Shown: positions 8,010 to 15,890 of the stretch, piece by piece
Layout of the letters: the number at the start of each line of letters is the position of its first letter
How positions within the stretch are numbered: position 1 is the stretch's first letter
Assembly (NCBI GenBank): GCA_041743425.1
Contig: JBGTMS010000125.1
Location: 1-26,476, forward strand
Direction: 5' to 3'
DNA: 26,476 nt
Source of the DNA: JTS-RE37 sp041743425
Lineage (GTDB): Bacteria > Bacteroidota > Bacteroidia > Flavobacteriales > Flavobacteriaceae
Translations under genes and position numbers: made by a program
The notes under the pieces: generated by a model
What the model saw: the letters and a program-made list of their open reading frames with translations, nothing else
What the model was told of the DNA's origin: nothing
Databases searched by the model: none

Positions 8010-8033
8010 CCTTGAAATTTTCAAGGTTTTTTT
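8010..8033 (+). terminator. Rho-independent terminator abutting the aminotransferase start codon
   Basis: A perfect 7-bp stem CCTTGAA (8010-8016) and TTCAAGG (8020-8026), with loop ATT, is followed by seven T (8027-8033). The next base begins ATG 8034. It would end the START-like transcript at the door of the next gene. Confidence 0.85.
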
Positions 8034-8882
8034 ATGATCAATTTTGACGGGCAGATCTTGCCTGCTGAGTCTTTTTATCTCAATCATGAAAACAGGGGAT
8101 TGAGATACGGGGATACCCTTTTTGAAACCATTAAGGCGATTCACGGACAGTTGCTCTTCTGGGAAGACCATTACCTCCGACTTATGGCCTCCATGCGGAT
8201 TTTAAGAATGGAGATTCCAATGGCTTTTACCATGGAATACCTGGAAGCGGAAATATGTAGGACTTTGATTGCATCAGGGCTGCAGGAAGCAGCTGCCAGA
8301 GTCCGATTAACGGTATTCCGGAAAAATGGCGGTCTCTATCTTCCTTTGAGCAGTCAGATTTCTTTTATTATAGAAGCGACCGCTTTGTCGGAAAATACCT
8401 ATTCCTTTTCTACTGAGCGCTACGAAATAACGCTCTTTAAAGACCACATCGTTCATAACGGACTGATCTCAACCCTCAAGACGGGAAACAAACTGATCCA
8501 GGTCTTGGGAAGTATTTATGCCCGGGAGAACGGTTACCAGAATTGTGCGCTCCTCAATCAGGACAAGCAGGTGATCGAAGCGTTGAATGGAAATTTGTTT
8601 CTAGTAAAGGATGAAATACTGAAAACCCCGGCACTCGGAGACGGCTGTATCAATGGAATCATGAGAAAGCAGATTTGCAGGATCGCTAAGAAGTTAACAC
8701 ACATTCAGCTGTCAGAGTCTGCTGTTTCACCTTTCGAATTGCAGGATGCCGATGAGATTTTCATCACCAATGTGATTATGGGCATACAACCTGTCACCCA
8801 TTACAGAAAGGCCGTCTTCAAACATCCGGTAACTTCTGAAATCCTTAAGGAATTAAATCTGCTGACCGCTATTTCTAATTGA
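8034..8882 (+). CDS. Class IV PLP-dependent aminotransferase
   Basis: Fold-type IV PLP enzyme of 282 residues, in the group of branched-chain aminotransferases, D-amino-acid transaminases and aminodeoxychorismate lyases. Evidence: the N-terminal NHENRGLRYGDTLFETIKA, the Schiff-base Lys K149 in STLKTGNK, Glu at about 182 in VIEALNGNLFLV (PLP pyridine nitrogen), and the phosphate-binding turn around LGDGCINGIMR. The KTxN form after the active-site strand and the short length resemble aminodeoxychorismate lyase (PabC-like) and its uncharacterised relatives more than IlvE. The substrate is uncertain. ATG 8034 fits the MINFDGQI start common in this group. Its end overlaps the convergent yqgE end by 8 bases. 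Confidence 0.88.
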   Translation: MINFDGQILPAESFYLNHENRGLRYGDTLFETIKAIHGQLLFWEDHYLRLMASMRILRMEIPMAFTMEYLEAEICRTLIASGLQEAAARVRLTVFRKNGGLYLPLSSQISFIIEATALSENTYSFSTERYEITLFKDHIVHNGLISTLKTGNKLIQVLGSIYARENGYQNCALLNQDKQVIEALNGNLFLVKDEILKTPALGDGCINGIMRKQICRIAKKLTHIQLSESAVSPFELQDADEIFITNVIMGIQPVTHYRKAVFKHPVTSEILKELNLLTAISN

Positions 8883-9435
8883 GACCAGGGTTTTCGGGAG
8901 CATTGGACCAGATCAGATAATCTCCCCCTAATTCCATCATTTTTTCCCTCCAGAATGCATTGGTTGATTTCTGGATGATGTCACTCTCGTAATGATTTTT
9001 TACTACGATCCATGATTTGGAGTGTAGTTCCTGGTCAAGCTGAAGAGAGGCCCAGCCTGAATATCCCAGAAAAAATCGTATGTCCTTGCTGGTAATTTTG
9101 CAGGAATTGATCAGGACGATTGTGCTGTCAAAGTCGCCGCCCCAATAGATGCCGTCTGAAATTTCAATGCTGTTTTCAATCAGATGGGGTACCTTGTGTA
9201 TAAAATACAGGTTGTCCTGTTCTACCGGACCCCCATTGAATACCTGAAAAGGGACCTTTATTTCCGTGATTAGGTCGCTTATATCATAATCCAGCGGCTT
9301 GTTGAGGATAAAGCCTACAGATCCTTCCTCGTTGTGTTCTGCCAGCAATACCACCGACCTGTTGAACGAGACATCGCCCGTCAAGGCTGGTTCGGCAATA
9401 AGGAGATTGCCTTTTGTCGGTTTTATGGCGAGCAT
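8875..9435 (-). CDS. YqgE/AlgH family protein (DUF179)
   Basis: Soluble protein of 186 residues in the YqgE/AlgH family. The family signature is seen in order: GNLLIAEPALTGDVSFNRSV, then SVGFILNKPLDYDISDL, NGGPVEQDNLYFIHK, YWGGDF and FLGYSGWASLQLDQEL. The molecular function of this fold is not firmly established; AlgH was named from alginate regulation in Pseudomonas. I choose ATG 9435 (MLAIKPTKGNLL), because family members start just before KPTKGxLL; the ATG at 9450 adds MHMCA only. It lies downstream of HU on the same strand but behind a strong terminator, so it is probably transcribed separately. The 3' end overlaps the aminotransferase gene convergently. Confidence 0.93.
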   Translation of the reverse strand: MLAIKPTKGNLLIAEPALTGDVSFNRSVVLLAEHNEEGSVGFILNKPLDYDISDLITEIKVPFQVFNGGPVEQDNLYFIHKVPHLIENSIEISDGIYWGGDFDSTIVLINSCKITSKDIRFFLGYSGWASLQLDQELHSKSWIVVKNHYESDIIQKSTNAFWREKMMELGGDYLIWSNAPENPGLN

Positions 9436-9495
9436 GGCACACATATGCAAACTAAAATAAACTATTTATTATAAATAACAAACACAGGTGAAACT

Positions 9496-9529
9496 AAAAA
9501 AGCACCTCCGCCAGGGAAGTGCTTTTTTT
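9496..9529 (-). terminator. Terminator after HU (possibly bidirectional)
   Basis: The arms AAAAAAGCAC (9496-9505) and GTGCTTTTTT (9519-9528) form a 10-bp stem with a partly paired 13-base loop. T runs occur on both strands. It lies between the HU stop and the yqgE start on the minus strand. Confidence 0.85.
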
Positions 9530-9547
9530 ATATTTTCCAACGAAGGA

Positions 9548-9820
9548 TTAATTTACTGAACTGCTCAAATCCGAACCGGCCTTAAATTTAACCACATTCT
9601 TGGCGCCAATACGGATGGTCTTTCCTGTAGAAGGATTTCTGCCTTCTCTCGCATTCCTTCTGGACACTGACCATGACCCAAATCCTACCAGGGAAACCCT
9701 GTTTCCCTTTTTAAGGGATTTTTCGACATTGCCTAAAAAAGATTCCAAAGATTTCTTCGCAGCTGCCTTTGTGATACCAGCATCTGCTGCCATTGCATCG
9801 ATTAATTCTGTCTTGTTCAT
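9548..9820 (-). CDS. HU-family DNA-binding protein
   Basis: Nucleoid protein of 90 residues that binds and bends DNA as a dimer. The N-terminal helices start MNKTELIDAMAADAGITKAA, the saddle has VGFGSWSVSRRNAREG, the arm carries GRNPSTGKTIRIGAKNVVKF, and the end is KAGSDLSSSVN. The Arg-Asn-Pro tip that intercalates into DNA is intact. Start ATG 9820 is chosen over 9853, since family members begin MNKTELI and the HU promoter lies further upstream. A clean Bacteroidota promoter (9862-9891) and a strong terminator show a single-gene unit. Length is standard for HU. Confidence 0.97.
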   Translation of the reverse strand: MNKTELIDAMAADAGITKAAAKKSLESFLGNVEKSLKKGNRVSLVGFGSWSVSRRNAREGRNPSTGKTIRIGAKNVVKFKAGSDLSSSVN

Positions 9821-9861
9821 AATAGAATAATTAATTGTTGTTAATAATTTCAAAGCTCAAA

Positions 9862-9891
9862 CAAATTTATAGGGATTTGCGGTTAACACAA
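9862..9891 (-). promoter_or_regulatory. Bacteroidota-type promoter of the HU gene
   Basis: On the minus strand TTG (9891-9889), a spacer of 19 bases and TAAATTTG (9869-9862) match the TTG-N19-TAnnTTTG pattern of the Bacteroidota primary sigma factor. It is followed by about 41 bases to ATG 9820. It is the cleanest promoter in the window. Confidence 0.7.
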
Positions 9892-9970
9892 GTAAAATCA
9901 GGGATAATTAGCGTTTTTGTTAATAACTCAGGACGTTTGTTGATAAAGTACAGGAATTTTATCCTTTTCG

Positions 9971-9996
9971 TGAAGCCCAATGGTAGCAGGGCTTCA
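9971..9996 (-). repeat. 8-bp inverted repeat covering the fmt stop codon
   Basis: TGAAGCCC (9971-9978) and GGGCTTCA (9989-9996) form a perfect stem with a ten-base loop; the outer end is the TGA stop of fmt. There is no T tract on either side, so it is a 3'-end hairpin and not a classical terminator. Confidence 0.6.
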
Positions 9997-10941
9997 GACC
10001 ATATAGGCCGATTCCGCCAATCTCAGTCCATTCAATACCTCACGCACCTGCATCTTCCGACGTCCTGCAAGTTGCACTTCAAGGAGGTGCAGAAATCCAT
10101 CTTTGACTGCTACCTTCAACACTTTTTCATGAACAACAATGTGTCCCGCAGGGTAATTGTGAGCGGTCAGTTCCACCCTGGCGCCAGTGATTTTTAAAGA
10201 TAGTACTTCGCTGCCGTTGTTCAGGGTGGTACTGGCAGCCGGATAGGGGCTGAGTCCCCGGATATGGTCATAAATCGCTTGAGCCTTCTTTTTCCAATCA
10301 ATTCTACAGATTTCGGGATTGAGCTTTGGAGCCATTTTCAGATCCGGACCAACCGTTTGTTCCTTCCTCCCGACAGGCCCGGAAGCTAGTGCCCGAACCG
10401 TTTCAATGACCAGTTCCGCACCCTTATACATGAGTTTGTCATGAAGCGAACCGGCATTATCCTCAGCTTCGATTATGACCTCACTTTGAAGAATTAATGC
10501 TCCGGTATCTATTTTTTCATCGATAAAAAAAGTGGTTACCCCGGTCCTGGTTTCTCCATTAATGATGGCCCAGTTAATGGGTGCGGCTCCCCGATAATTG
10601 GGAAGGAGGGAAGCATGGAGGTTAAATGTGCCATATTGGGGTAGTTGCCAAACAACTTTAGGTAACATTCTGAAAGCCACGACAATCTGCAGGTTGGCTT
10701 CCAGTGAACGTAGTTCTTTATGAAACTCCGGATCTTTGAGATTGGTGGGTTTCAGCAGCCGCAATCCCACCTTCATGGCATAGGCTGAAACCGCCGATTC
10801 CTGTAGTTTCCGGCCTCTCCCCGCCGGTCTATCCGGCGCAGTCACAACGCCTACCAACAAGTAGGAAGATTGAACTAGTGCCTCCAGAGTGCTAACTGCA
10901 AACTCGGGACTTCCCATAAAAAGTATTCGCAGATTTCTCAT
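9994..10941 (-). CDS. fmt: Methionyl-tRNA formyltransferase
   Basis: Enzyme of 315 residues that formylates Met-tRNA(fMet) using 10-formyltetrahydrofolate, for translation initiation. The N-terminal formyltransferase domain (about 1-200) begins RILFMGSPEFAVSTL and holds the catalytic triad as N107 and H109 in NLHASLLPNYRGAAPINW and D145 in DEKIDTG. The C-terminal domain (about 205-310) contains the tRNA-binding fold with RGLSPYPAA. Its ATG directly follows the recQ stop (TAAATG), which suggests translational coupling in a three-gene unit with recQ and the AAA_28 ATPase. Length is normal. An inverted repeat covers its stop codon. Confidence 0.97.
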   Translation of the reverse strand: MRNLRILFMGSPEFAVSTLEALVQSSYLLVGVVTAPDRPAGRGRKLQESAVSAYAMKVGLRLLKPTNLKDPEFHKELRSLEANLQIVVAFRMLPKVVWQLPQYGTFNLHASLLPNYRGAAPINWAIINGETRTGVTTFFIDEKIDTGALILQSEVIIEAEDNAGSLHDKLMYKGAELVIETVRALASGPVGRKEQTVGPDLKMAPKLNPEICRIDWKKKAQAIYDHIRGLSPYPAASTTLNNGSEVLSLKITGARVELTAHNYPAGHIVVHEKVLKVAVKDGFLHLLEVQLAGRRKMQVREVLNGLRLAESAYMV

Positions 10942-12837
10942 TTATAGCACTGTGTATTCATTTCTTGAATTGACCGAGATGTTCCTGTCTTCCAGTAAAC
11001 TTCTGAGAACTTCCAGAATCACCGGTTCCTCATACCGGAGCAGGGTGGTGATTTTTCTGGATGTCAGTTTCTTTTCTGAGAGAAGTTCCAAAATCTTTTC
11101 CCGGATGGTTTCACGAATGTAAGGTTCCGCCGGGAGCTTGCCTTTGCAAACATCGCAATTTCCACAGCGTTCCGGATCAAGTTCGCCAAAATATCTGAGT
11201 AGCTGTCGATTCCTGCAGTCCCTGTCGTTACGCACATACCGCAGCATATTTTCTACCTGATCTCTTTTAATTTTCTGAAGGGCCATCACTCTTGGCGCAA
11301 AAGTATTTATCGTGCGGTCATCTTCCCTTGGCACCAGAAAGGTAATCTCGAGGTCGCTGCCTGAGGACGTATAATTGATGATGCCATCCTTCCCCAAGGC
11401 AGATAGCACATCTAATACTTTTTCTTCTGGCATTCCGGCCTTTTTGGCAATCAGCAAGGGATTGATATTTGTTTCATAATCGAACACCCCCCCGTAGGTC
11501 CGCAACACCGCCTGGACTACCGGTTCCAAATCCCTTTTCGTATTCATGTATACGATTAATTGTTGTTTCGAGGCCAGGAACTGAAGGGTGGTCTTCCTTG
11601 AGAAGGCAGGGGAAAGCGCAATTACGGAATGCTGATCAAGCAGCTGCAGGGCATTATACGCCAGGGTGGTTTTAAAATTATAAGCCTGGCAGAAATCTGT
11701 GAAGCGGAACTGAAATCTTTCGTCATTACCTTCTCCATAGGGAATTCTGAAATAGTTATTCAGCTTGAGGTACAGCACTTTTAAAAAGGATACCTCGGGC
11801 ATCACTTCAAGGAACTGACTTCTTACTTGTGTTTCCTCATCGTTGTTGGTCAATAGTACCGCTCTTGCCGGCTGCCCGTCCCTGCCTGCTCTTCCGGCCT
11901 CCTGAAAATAGTTCTCGAGGCTGTCTGGTATCTGGTAATGAACCACCAGGGAAACATCCGGTTTATCAACGCCCATTCCAAAAGCATTCGTGGCCACCAT
12001 GATCCGGGTCTTATTGCCCAGCCATTCTTTAAGCCTGTTCTTTTTTTCCAACCCTGAAAGGCCCCCGTGAAAAAAAAGGGCGCCCAACTTCTGTTTTTCC
12101 AGATAAGCCTGTACTTCCTCGGCGGCCCGTCTGGTACGGACATAAATGATCGCACTTGCAGGATTCTCCTGACAAAGTCGCAGGAGTCGGTATGGTCTGT
12201 CCTCTTCCCTCAGGACACTGAAACTGATGTTGGGTCTTGCAAACGAATCCTTAACAATAAGTGGATCCCGGAATTCAAGATTTTCCATTATATCTACCGC
12301 CACTTTTCTTGTTGCCGTAGCTGTCAGGGCGATGAAGGGCACCCCGGCTTTCAATTTCCTGAGGATGGCACAGTTCAGGTAGGCCGGCCTGAAATCATTA
12401 CCCCATTGCGAAATGCAATGCGCCTCATCAATTGCGACCAGGCTGACCTGCATCTGGGTAATTCTTTCCAGGATCATTTCCTGCTGGAGGCGTTCCGGAG
12501 AGAGGTAAAGAAATTTGTAGTTGCCATACAGACAGTTATCAAGGAGGTCTACAAGCTCATCTTCTGCAATTCCTCCGGTAAGCGCCACGGCCTTGATTCC
12601 CTTCTCCCTGAGGCTGTTAACCTGGTCCTGAATCAAAGCGATCAGCGGGGAAACAACAATGCACAATCCCGGTTGCAGTAAGGCAGGAATCTGGTAGCAT
12701 ACAGATTTCCCTCCACCGGTCGGAAGCAGGGCGAGTACATCCCTGCCGCTCAAAACACTCTGGATAATGGTTTCCTGTGATCCTCTGAATTCGGAATGTC
12801 CCCAGTACTTTTTTAGATATTCAAGGGGCGTAATCAT
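10942..12837 (-). CDS. recQ: ATP-dependent DNA helicase RecQ
   Basis: 3'-5' helicase of 631 residues for recombination and fork repair. The helicase core shows the Q-motif region FRGSQETIIQSVL, Walker A TGGGKS (40-45), DEAH box (137-140), FRPAYLNCAILRKL, motif V GVDKPDVSLVVHYQ, and motif VI QEAGRAGRDGQ. The RQC zinc cluster is seen as C541, C558, C561 and C564 in CRNRQ...CGNCDVC, followed by a winged-helix end. No HRDC domain follows, so this is the shorter form common in Bacteroidota. Upstream, the AAA_28 gene overlaps by four bases (ATGA); downstream, fmt follows at once. ATG 12837 fits the MITPLEYLKKYWGH start. Confidence 0.97.
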   Translation of the reverse strand: MITPLEYLKKYWGHSEFRGSQETIIQSVLSGRDVLALLPTGGGKSVCYQIPALLQPGLCIVVSPLIALIQDQVNSLREKGIKAVALTGGIAEDELVDLLDNCLYGNYKFLYLSPERLQQEMILERITQMQVSLVAIDEAHCISQWGNDFRPAYLNCAILRKLKAGVPFIALTATATRKVAVDIMENLEFRDPLIVKDSFARPNISFSVLREEDRPYRLLRLCQENPASAIIYVRTRRAAEEVQAYLEKQKLGALFFHGGLSGLEKKNRLKEWLGNKTRIMVATNAFGMGVDKPDVSLVVHYQIPDSLENYFQEAGRAGRDGQPARAVLLTNNDEETQVRSQFLEVMPEVSFLKVLYLKLNNYFRIPYGEGNDERFQFRFTDFCQAYNFKTTLAYNALQLLDQHSVIALSPAFSRKTTLQFLASKQQLIVYMNTKRDLEPVVQAVLRTYGGVFDYETNINPLLIAKKAGMPEEKVLDVLSALGKDGIINYTSSGSDLEITFLVPREDDRTINTFAPRVMALQKIKRDQVENMLRYVRNDRDCRNRQLLRYFGELDPERCGNCDVCKGKLPAEPYIRETIREKILELLSEKKLTSRKITTLLRYEEPVILEVLRSLLEDRNISVNSRNEYTVL

Positions 12838-13409
12838 AAGGGCTGATTTAATTTCTCAAGAATCCATGTCGTTCTCTTGCCAACTGTGCCTTCCGGTACG
12901 ATTACCGGACTATAACCAAGGGATTCGTAAGTGGTCTGCAACTGGTAATGAATGGCAATGGCCTCTTCAAAACTTTCCATCCGTTCATTGTCGGAGACGT
13001 ATATTGCTTCCCACGGGGGCAGCAAGATAATCTCATCGTATCGGTTTTCCTTGCAGGCGTTCACAAATTTCTGTCCATAAGCCTGACCGAAATAATTCAT
13101 ATAGGCCAAAACATCAGGTACGCCACGGTCAAAAAAGACCATTGGATGCAGTTGATCCGATGCGCTTTTATATTGCGCTACGCGTCCGTTGAGCAGACGC
13201 AGGTTAAATTCCATCGGGTCCGATACAAAATCGATAGGATTTGAGCTGAGCGCTTCTGAAGAAATTTCTTTTTTGGCCTCAAGTGTCATGTTTCTGATGA
13301 TCTCATGAAAACAAAGATAACCTGCGGCTTCCAGAGAGGCAATTACGGAAGTTTTCCCGGTTCCCGGGCCGCCGGTAATAACAACTTTTTTTGTTATGAA
13401 ACCGTTCAT
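12834..13409 (-). CDS. AAA_28 ATPase (NadR/Ttd14-like)
   Basis: P-loop protein of 191 residues. Walker A is GGPGTGKT (13-20) in VVITGGPGTGKTSVIASLEAAGY, followed by a kinase-like acidic strand MVFFDRGVPDVLAYM (a Walker-B-like DRG) and EIILLPPWEAIYVSDNERMESFEEA. The fold resembles AAA_28 proteins related to NadR kinase and Ttd14, which are thought to bind GTP or phosphorylate small molecules. No substrate can be read. ATG 13409 gives the normal short N-terminus before the first strand. It is the first gene of an operon: it overlaps recQ by the sequence ATGA. It diverges from the DUF493 gene across 77 bases. Confidence 0.85.
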   Translation of the reverse strand: MNGFITKKVVITGGPGTGKTSVIASLEAAGYLCFHEIIRNMTLEAKKEISSEALSSNPIDFVSDPMEFNLRLLNGRVAQYKSASDQLHPMVFFDRGVPDVLAYMNYFGQAYGQKFVNACKENRYDEIILLPPWEAIYVSDNERMESFEEAIAIHYQLQTTYESLGYSPVIVPEGTVGKRTTWILEKLNQPL

Positions 13410-13465
13410 TGTGAATGTTAAATGTAATCATTCGGCACTAGCTCAGAAAATTAAGCGCAGACCCG

Positions 13466-13473
13466 TATATTTG
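13466..13473 (+). promoter_or_regulatory. Candidate -7 promoter element for the DUF493 gene
   Basis: TATATTTG fully matches TAnnTTTG, 13 bases before ATG 13487, which predicts a very short leader. No good -33 TTTG is visible. Confidence 0.45.
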
Positions 13474-13486
13474 TAAAAAGAATCGA

Positions 13487-13774
13487 ATGGCCAAGGACAA
13501 CCCCGAAGATTTTTACAACAGGCTGAAAGAAGAACTTTTAGAGAATACTGACTGGCCTTCAAACTACCTTTTCAAATTCATCATTCCTTCGGATCCTGAA
13601 AAAATTACAAAGATTCATACGATTTTTGACAACACCGGTGCGGTAATTGAATCAAAACAATCCAGCAAAGGTAAATACACAAGCATCTCCGTCACTGTAC
13701 ATCTTAAGAACCCGGATGAAGTTATCCTGAAATATAAGGAAGTAGGAGCCATTGAGGGGGTTATCTCCCTTTAA
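13487..13774 (+). CDS. DUF493 (YbeD-like) family protein
   Basis: Small soluble protein of 95 residues. The family pattern is clear: FKFIIPSDPEKITKIHTIFD in the first strand-helix, then IESKQSSKGKYTSISVTVHL and the ending VILKYKEVGAIEGVISL. DUF493 has an ACT-like ferredoxin fold. E. coli YbeD is an example; its precise role is unclear. The N-terminal ENTDWPSNYLFKF is typical of Bacteroidota members. It starts at ATG 13487, opposite the AAA_28-recQ-fmt operon, and is followed 91 bases later by the DUF4290 gene, which likely has its own promoter. Confidence 0.93.
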   Translation: MAKDNPEDFYNRLKEELLENTDWPSNYLFKFIIPSDPEKITKIHTIFDNTGAVIESKQSSKGKYTSISVTVHLKNPDEVILKYKEVGAIEGVISL

Positions 13775-13790
13775 AGTGGTATTTGTGGGA

Positions 13791-13798
13791 TAATTTTG
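13791..13798 (+). promoter_or_regulatory. Candidate -7 promoter element for DUF4290-murA
   Basis: TAATTTTG fully matches TAnnTTTG, 67 bases before the DUF4290 start. A second near match, TTACTTTG, follows at 13799-13806. Neither has a well-placed -33 TTTG. Confidence 0.35.
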
Positions 13799-13865
13799 TT
13801 ACTTTGCGGCCGTTATCAGTATACTTCCTTTTGTAAAATAATCATCATCGCTTAATACTATCAAT

Positions 13866-14537
13866 TTGAATCCAGTAGAAAATCTAGAATACAATACCGA
13901 TCGTTCCATGCTGATCATTCCCGAGTATGGCCGTCATTTTCAGAAAATGGTGGATCATGCCGTATCAATAACGGATGATGTGGAACGCAATAAAGTGGCA
14001 CAGGCCATTATAAGTGTCATGGGTAATCTTCAACCACATCTCAGGGATGTGCCTGATTTCCACCATAAATTATGGGACCAACTTTTTATTATGTCCGACT
14101 TTAAACTCGATGTGGAGTCGCCTTTTCCAATCACCAGTAAAGAGGTGCTGCAACAGCGGCCGGAACCTTTAAAGTACCCTCAGAATCATCCGAAGTACCG
14201 TTTTTACGGTAATAACATCAAACAGATGATCGATGTGGCTATCAAATGGGAGAAAGGAGATATGAGAGATGGTCTGGAGTACGCCATCGCAAATCATATG
14301 AAAAAATGCTACCTGAACTGGAATAAAGATACAGTAGATGACGATGCTATCTTCGCGCACCTGTATGAATTAAGTGACGGCAAGATCGACCTGGCATCGG
14401 ATGGAGAGAATCTTACCGAAAGCGGACAGTTCCTTAAAAACCGCCCTTCCAAGACAAATCGGGTCACACCCGGGAAGAAGACGCCAAGAAATAACACCAA
14501 TAATAACAACAACAACCGAAGCAAAAAAAGGTATTAA
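13866..14537 (+). CDS. DUF4290 family protein
   Basis: Protein of 223 residues in the DUF4290 family, a Bacteroidota group of unknown function. Recognised by the start NPVENLEYNTDRSMLIIPEYGRH and the later FHHKLWDQLFIMSDFKLDVESPFP, PEPLKYPQNHPKYRFYGNN and the ending helix before a poly-Asn tail. It is soluble and mostly helical. The last 25 residues are low complexity (Asn-rich, then basic RSKKRY). The start is TTG at 13866 (TTGAATCCAGTAG); no nearer ATG exists before MLIIPEYGRH, which would cut conserved residues. murA follows 14 bases downstream, so the two are one operon. Confidence 0.9.
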   Translation: MNPVENLEYNTDRSMLIIPEYGRHFQKMVDHAVSITDDVERNKVAQAIISVMGNLQPHLRDVPDFHHKLWDQLFIMSDFKLDVESPFPITSKEVLQQRPEPLKYPQNHPKYRFYGNNIKQMIDVAIKWEKGDMRDGLEYAIANHMKKCYLNWNKDTVDDDAIFAHLYELSDGKIDLASDGENLTESGQFLKNRPSKTNRVTPGKKTPRNNTNNNNNNRSKKRY

Positions 14538-14551
14538 TTTTTTACTTCTAA

Positions 14552-15856
14552 ATGGGAACATTTAAAATTGAGGGTGGCCATAAACTCCATGGCGAGATCA
14601 CCCCGCAAGGTGCAAAAAATGAGGCCTTACAAATACTCTGCGCGGTACTGCTGACCTCCGAAAAGGTAACCATTCACAATATTCCTGACATCGTGGATGT
14701 CAATAAATTAATTACCCTGCTTGGAGACTTGGGGGTGAGAATCCATAAATTGGGTAAGGGGTCCTTCGAATTCACGGCCGATTCCGTAAATATGGACTAC
14801 CTGCAATCCGATCAGTTCAAATCGGATGGCCGTGGTCTTCGCGGTTCAATCATGCTTGTTGGTCCATTGCTGGGGCGGTTTGGGAAAGGGTATATTCCAA
14901 AACCTGGGGGGGACAAAATTGGAAGGAGAAGGCTGGATACCCACTTTGAAGGTTTTATAAAACTAGGTGCCAAATTCAGGTACAACAGTGAGGAATATTT
15001 TTACGGAGTAGAAGCCAAAAAACTGGTAGGTACCTATATGTTGCTGGATGAAGCTTCGGTAACAGGAACAGCAAATATCGTGATGGCTGCGGTACTCGCA
15101 AAGGGAACCACGACGATTTACAATGCGGCATGCGAACCTTACCTTCAGCAATTATGTAAAATGCTGAACAGAATGGGGGCCCGTATCTCAGGAATCGGAT
15201 CTAACCTGCTGGTAATTGAGGGAGTGGGTCAATTGGGGGGTACAGAACACAGGATGCTGCCTGATATGATTGAAATAGGAAGCTGGATCGGGCTCGCGGC
15301 CATGACACGTAGTGAGCTCACTATTAAAGAGGTGAGCTGGGACGATTTGGGGCAGATTCCGACAGTTTTCCAAAAACTGGGACTAAAACTGGAGCGGCGC
15401 GGGGAGGATATTTATATTCCGGAAACCAAAGGTTATGAGATACAGAACTATATAGACGGATCTATTCTTACAGTCGCTGATGCCCCCTGGCCAGGTCTGA
15501 CTCCGGACCTGTTAAGTATCATTCTTGTAATGGCAACTCAGGCGAAGGGCGAACTGATCATCCATCAGAAAATGTTTGAAAGCAGGCTCTTCTTTGTAGA
15601 TAAACTCATTGATATGGGAGCCAAGATCATTCTTTGTGATCCTCATAGGGCAACCGTCATCGGCCACAATTTTAAATCGACCCTAAAAGCGACCACAATG
15701 GTTTCTCCTGACATCAGGGCCGGAGTGGCGTTGCTCATAGCGGCACTGTCTGCCAAAGGAACCTCTACAATCCACAATATTGAACAAATAGACAGGGGAT
15801 ATGAAAATATAGACACCCGTCTCAGGGCCATTGGTGCCCATATCACCCGAATATAG
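14552..15856 (+). CDS. murA: UDP-N-acetylglucosamine 1-carboxyvinyltransferase, Asp active-site variant
   Basis: Cytoplasmic enzyme of 434 residues that transfers enolpyruvate from PEP to UDP-GlcNAc, the first committed step of peptidoglycan synthesis. Hallmarks: GAKNEALQI (K22, N23), LRGSIMLVGPLLGRFG and the active-site loop IPKPGGDKIGRRRLDTH. Here the catalytic Cys of E. coli (PGGC, residue 115) is replaced by Asp at position 121 (codon 14912-14914), as in mycobacterial and chlamydial MurA. This substitution is known to prevent fosfomycin alkylation of the site. The two inverted alpha/beta halves and the ending FKSTLKATTMVSPDIRAGVALLIAAL with YENIDTRL are normal. ATG 14552 lies just after DUF4290. 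Confidence 0.97.
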   Translation: MGTFKIEGGHKLHGEITPQGAKNEALQILCAVLLTSEKVTIHNIPDIVDVNKLITLLGDLGVRIHKLGKGSFEFTADSVNMDYLQSDQFKSDGRGLRGSIMLVGPLLGRFGKGYIPKPGGDKIGRRRLDTHFEGFIKLGAKFRYNSEEYFYGVEAKKLVGTYMLLDEASVTGTANIVMAAVLAKGTTTIYNAACEPYLQQLCKMLNRMGARISGIGSNLLVIEGVGQLGGTEHRMLPDMIEIGSWIGLAAMTRSELTIKEVSWDDLGQIPTVFQKLGLKLERRGEDIYIPETKGYEIQNYIDGSILTVADAPWPGLTPDLLSIILVMATQAKGELIIHQKMFESRLFFVDKLIDMGAKIILCDPHRATVIGHNFKSTLKATTMVSPDIRAGVALLIAALSAKGTSTIHNIEQIDRGYENIDTRLRAIGAHITRI

Positions 15857-15890
15857 GTTCCCCTTTATCCCATGCTTACCGGGCATTCCA

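Noticed and set aside
12067..12681. 204-codon plus-strand ORF within recQ
   Set aside because: It lies wholly antisense to the conserved helicase core and has no domain features; a shadow frame.
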